This document shows, piece after piece, positions 60,601 to 64,000 of a stretch of DNA of 64,000 nt. Numbering within the stretch: the stretch's first letter is position 1; each line of letters opens with the position of its first letter. Both the position numbers and the translations under genes were made by a program. Source of the stretch: Cycas panzhihuaensis (lineage: Eukaryota; Cycadophyta); NCBI GenBank assembly GCA_023213395.1, contig CM041465.1:213349741-213413740 (forward strand), written 5' to 3'. Under the pieces are notes generated by a model. That model was given only the letters and a program-made list of their open reading frames with translations. It searched no databases and was not told where the DNA came from.

Positions 60601-61799
60601 AGCACAATGCAAATGGCCAGTTTATCAGATGGACGTGAAGAGCGCCTTTCTTAATGGCGATCTTCAAGAGGAGGTATACTTGGAGCAACCTCCTGGTTAC
60701 AAAGTACAAGGCAAGGAGCATCTTATGTGTCGCCTCAAAAAGGCTTTGTATGGCTTGAAACAAGCTCCTAGGGCATGGTAATCAAAAATCGATGAGTACT
60801 TCTTGAGACATGGGTTTCATCAATCTACTTCAGATCCTAATTTGTACATCAAACATGAACAAAACCATGTCACTTTTATTGTCTTGTATGTAGATGACTT
60901 AGTGATCACTAGTGATGACACTAAGCTCATAAAGATTCTCCAGGATGATTTGAAGAGAAGTTTCGAGATGACTGATCTTGGACTTCTCCATTACTTTTTA
61001 GGCTTTGAGGTATGGCAACAGCCAGGCTATATCTTCATCTCCCAAGCAAAATATTCTTGAGATATCTTGCATAGATTCAGGATGCATGACTGCAAGACAG
61101 CGCCTACACCAATGGAGAACAGAACCAAGCTTACTCTTAATGAGGAAGCTGAACCTGCAGATCCCACTCTTTACCGGCAGTTGATTGGTAGTCTCATCTA
61201 TCTCACCAACACTCGTCCGAATATTTCATTTGCAGTTCGAATGTGTTCTCGATTCATGTCTCAACCCAATCAGAAACATTGGAAGGCAGCAAAACGCATA
61301 CTCAAGTACATCAAAAGTACATTACAGCTTGGCCTTGAGTATGCACATAATGAGAACTTCACTTTGGAAGGGTTCTCCGATTCTGATTGGGCAAGATGCC
61401 AGGATAGCAAGAGATCAACCTCGGGTTACTATTTTACCCTTGGTTCAGCAGTTGTTTCGTGGAGTTGCAAGAAGCAACCAAATGTTACCTTGTCCTCCAT
61501 CAAGGCAGTACAAAGTGCGATCGGTAGCTTGCAAGGCTATCTGGCTACGACGGATTCTTGGGGAACTTGGACTTGAGCAGGATTAGCCTACCAGCATTCA
61601 TTGTGACAATCAGAGTGTGCTCAAGCTGACTAAGAATCCTGTCTTTTATGCACGGACCAAGCATATTGAAGTTCACCACCATTTCATCAGAGAGCATGTA
61701 CACAGTGGTGAGATCAACCTTCAGTATCAACCAACAGCGCAGCAGACAGTAGACATCTTTACCAAGCCACTTGGTAGAGAGAAATTTGTAAAATTTTGA
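57661..61799 (+). pseudogene. D gag-pol polyprotein gene (few lesions)
   Basis: Gag starts at 57661; TGA at 57856-57858 replaces the TGG seen in E. The zinc knuckle CHYCGKPGHIAPDC is intact (58375-58416), followed by a Gln-rich stretch. The protease starts DSGATQ (58693), then a small insertion shifts the frame. Integrase has HSDLCGP, RTDNGGEF (about 59482-59505) and NGVSERMNRT, broken by stops at 59410 and 59449 and a frameshift near 59717. RT is open from 59780 to 60781; TAA at 60779-60781 follows APRAW. YVDD is at 60887-60898. RNase H (61067-61576) keeps FSDSDWA; a frameshift near 61520 precedes the end domain (61617-61796). Confidence 0.93.
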
Positions 61800-61844
61800 G
61801 ATGGTCTAGGGGTCCGACTTAACATTGTAAACAATAAGGGGGGG

Positions 61845-62393
61845 TGTTAAACCTTATGTTTATCTTATGTTTACATGTTAAGCTTTATGTACTTTATGTT
61901 AATGTATTATATGCACTTTTGTACTTTAGAGGTGACTTTATCACTTAAGTGATAAAGTACACACCCACTTTATGTCTAGTGACATAACGTTGTCACTTGA
62001 GGGTCAAATGACCCCCTTTCACTTTTGCTCACAAGAGCTCCTAAAGGACACTTGTCCTTCATGCAAGCATGCATTGCATGATTGACACTTGTCAATCATG
62101 CAATAGCCTTTGGCCTCTCATCTTCCTCTATTTAATGAGGCCTCTCTTCATTGTTTCTCATCAAGAGTTGGAGCTACTTTGTTATTACGGGTTTGCTAAT
62201 CAAGCTGAGTATTCTTTGGTGGTAGGACCAATTCCAACACCACACATTTGGTATCTTTGTCTTGCTCCTCTTTCTCTCTTTGTGTTTTATCTTGTTTATG
62301 CTTAATGCATGTTATGCTTTTATGCTTTTCAGAACTAGAGTGAGTCTAGTCTCTAGATCTTGGACTTGTGAGGCCATTTGGCCTATTCTAACA
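61845..62393 (+). repeat. D 3' LTR (549 bp)
   Basis: Contains the complete U3 hairpin at 62073-62104 (two perfect 15-bp arms, loop CT), hairpin GGACA-CT-TGTCC at 62046-62057, and TATA-like CTATTTAATGAGG near 62127. About a dozen substitutions relative to the 5' LTR. Confidence 0.95.
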
Positions 62394-62398
62394 GTAAA

Positions 62399-64000
62399 CA
62401 GCATTGCTTTCCTTTCCAAAAAAGTGGATGGCATACAAGGAGCAAATTAGAATTGGTACACTACGATTTGTGTGGACCTATCACTCCAACCTCAATCAAT
62501 GGTGCCAGATATTTTCTCACTTCCATTGATGATTTTTCTAAGAAAGTCTAAATATACTTTCTCTATAATAAATCTAAAACCTTTGATGAATTCAAAGAGT
62601 TCATGGCAGAAGCCGAATTGGAATGCAGAAACAAAATAAAATGCATCAGATAAGATGAAGAAGACAAATATATCTCGAAAGAATTTCATGACTACTACAG
62701 AACTCATGGATACGTCGACAAATCCCCAACTCCATATACACCTCAATCGAATGGCGTGGCTGAGTGGATGAATAGAACAACTATAGAAATGGCTAAAGAC
62801 ATAATTCAAGACAGACAAATTTCAAAAACCTATTGGGCAAAAGTTATAAACACAGTTGGGTATCGTATAAATTGGAGTCCAACACAAGCCTTAAGCAAAA
62901 TAACTCCTAAAAAGGCATGGACAGATACAAGCCACATATAAGTAACTTAAAAATCTTTGGCTACCAAGCTTTTCTGCACATTCCAGACAAAAAAACATCA
63001 AAACTTGATTGTAAAAGCATAGAGTGCATAATGAAAGGTTACAACAAAAATTCAAAAGCATATAGGTGCATAGACCCAAAATCAAATAAGGTCTATGTAA
63101 GTAGAGATGTCATATTCAATGAAAAGGACATTGTTGCAAGTCCATTACCATATCAGGAAATTGAAGAACCTGCAAAGAAATCTTTAATGGAAGTGCATCC
63201 ACCTTAAAAAAAAAATCAGGAATCACATCTGAAGATTCAGGAACAAATGAAGAAGAACAATCAAAAAGGGCACCTTTGCCTCTAAAAGATTCAAGTCCTG
63301 AAGAAGATGGAGAAAGGAGAACATCTTCCAGAAAGATACCCAAATGGTATCTCAAAACCATTGCGAAGGCTAAAGGAGACGTATTCACTCATATAACAAA
63401 GGTCCAAAAACATCAAGCCCTATTCTACACTATAGAACCACAATCATATGAAGAAGCAAGTCAACATGAAGAATAGCAAGTTGTAATGGACTCAAAAATG
63501 GAATCAATTTCCAAAAACAAAACATGGGAGCTAGTTGAACCACCTACAGGCAAACCTATTGTTAATTGTAAGTGGGTACATAAGATTAAAAAAAAAAAAT
63601 TGATGGTATGATAGAAAAATACAAAGCTAGATTGGTGGCCAAGGGTTGCACTTAAACTGTTAGAGTAAACTATGATGAAACCTTCTCTCTAATAGGCAAA
63701 CTAAATACAGTTAGAATGGTCATAGCCTTACCTGCACAACAAGATTGGAAAGTCTATCAATTGGATGTGAAAAGTGCCTTTCTGAATGGGAATCTTGAAG
63801 AAGAAGTTTATATGAAACAACTAGAAGGATATGTCCAAAAGGGGCCGAAACATCTTGTATGCAAGCTAAAAAAGGCTCTATATGGGCTAAAACAAGCTCC
63901 AAGGTCTTGGTATACCAAATTGGACAAATATCTCATTCATAATGGATTTCGCAAATATGATTCAGATTCCAACCTATATGTAAAGAAAAATCAAAGATTG
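62399..64000 (+). pseudogene. N integrase and reverse transcriptase (part 2, continues past the window)
   Basis: It resumes the pre-integrase frame after D. Integrase shows HYDLCGP (about 62460), TAA at 62549-62551 (expected Trp), a stop just before the second catalytic Asp near 62651, and NGVAEWMNRT with the catalytic Glu present. 62917-63207 is the integrase C-terminal region (KAYRCIDPKSNKVYVSRDV). RT starts near 63481, has a run of nine As and a frameshift at about 63591, and continues with [19 protein letters not shown] and [18 protein letters not shown] to the end. Confidence 0.87.

Larger units (their letters stand above)
55197..62393 (+). mobile_element. D: complete copia-type LTR retrotransposon (7,197 bp)
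   Basis: 5' LTR 55197-55719 (523 bp), primer-binding site TGGTATCAAAGC (55722-55733), 1.9-kb leader, gag-pol 57661-61799, purine tract AATAAGGGGGGG ending 61844, 3' LTR 61845-62393 (549 bp). Target duplication GTAAA at 55192-55196 and 62394-62398. It lies in N, same orientation. It is the best preserved large element here: integrase triad and YVDD are intact and lesions are few. Confidence 0.96.

Noticed and set aside
57661-61799. D as an active autonomous retrotransposon
   Set aside because: Although integrase triad and YVDD are intact, stops at 57856, 59410, 59449 and 60779 and frameshifts in protease, integrase and RNase H break the polyprotein, and one LTR lost part of U3.

Overview
The window looks like nuclear DNA of a seed plant with a large, repeat-rich genome. 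The support is AT-rich sequence, plant-type Ty1/copia retrotransposons primed by initiator-methionine tRNA (TGGTATCA-type primer sites), and one conserved plant gene with very long introns. A gymnosperm is a plausible guess, but nothing here proves it. I see no bacterial gene, rRNA, tRNA gene or CRISPR array. Letters A to N below are local names for repeat families.

The host gene is on the minus strand. Two exons look like parts of one U1 snRNP A (U1A) gene: the last coding exon (3130-3420, second RRM) and the preceding linker exon (34895-34989). Their splice phases match, which implies a 31,474-bp intron (3421-34894). No further U1A exon was recognised up to 64000, so the next intron upstream would be at least 29 kb. 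Positions 1-3129 lie downstream of the stop codon.

The 31-kb intron is a pile of copia elements. From left to right: A1 (5' LTR and leader, 5513-6302, +) fused to B1 (5' part, 6303-8993, -); F-left (8994-10045 and 17106-17199, +), split by complete element E (10046-17105, TSD GTTGG); element C (17200-22382, -), which lacks a TSD; F-right (22383-24463, +), carrying a 321-bp TRIM (22495-22815, TSD CCAAG) and a 583-bp 3' LTR; G (24464-29374, +), whose 5' LTR is cut by F; an old gag relic and LTR-like sequence (29375-30621); the LTR and leader of H (30622-32520), with solo LTR J inside (TSD ATGGG); and the 3' end of I (32521-33797).

The upstream intron holds non-autonomous element L (35385-44286, TSD AAAAG), with A2 (35587-42233, -) in its 5' LTR; M (46608-~49035, 5' part); B2 (50836-53816, -); and N (53817-64000, +), interrupted by complete element D (55197-62393, TSD GTAAA).

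All gag-pol reading frames are broken. Most checked stop codons are single C-to-T or G-to-A changes from Trp, Gln or Arg codons, as expected of old methylated DNA. Points of most interest: (1) the giant U1A intron; (2) a U3 hairpin whose stem covaries between families D and E; (3) clusters of regularly spaced GTAC motifs in the leaders of five element families; (4) recombination scars, namely C without a TSD between out-of-register F copies, and L with its 3' LTR reduced to 37 bp; (5) the compact TRIM with a B-box-like sequence beside its primer site.
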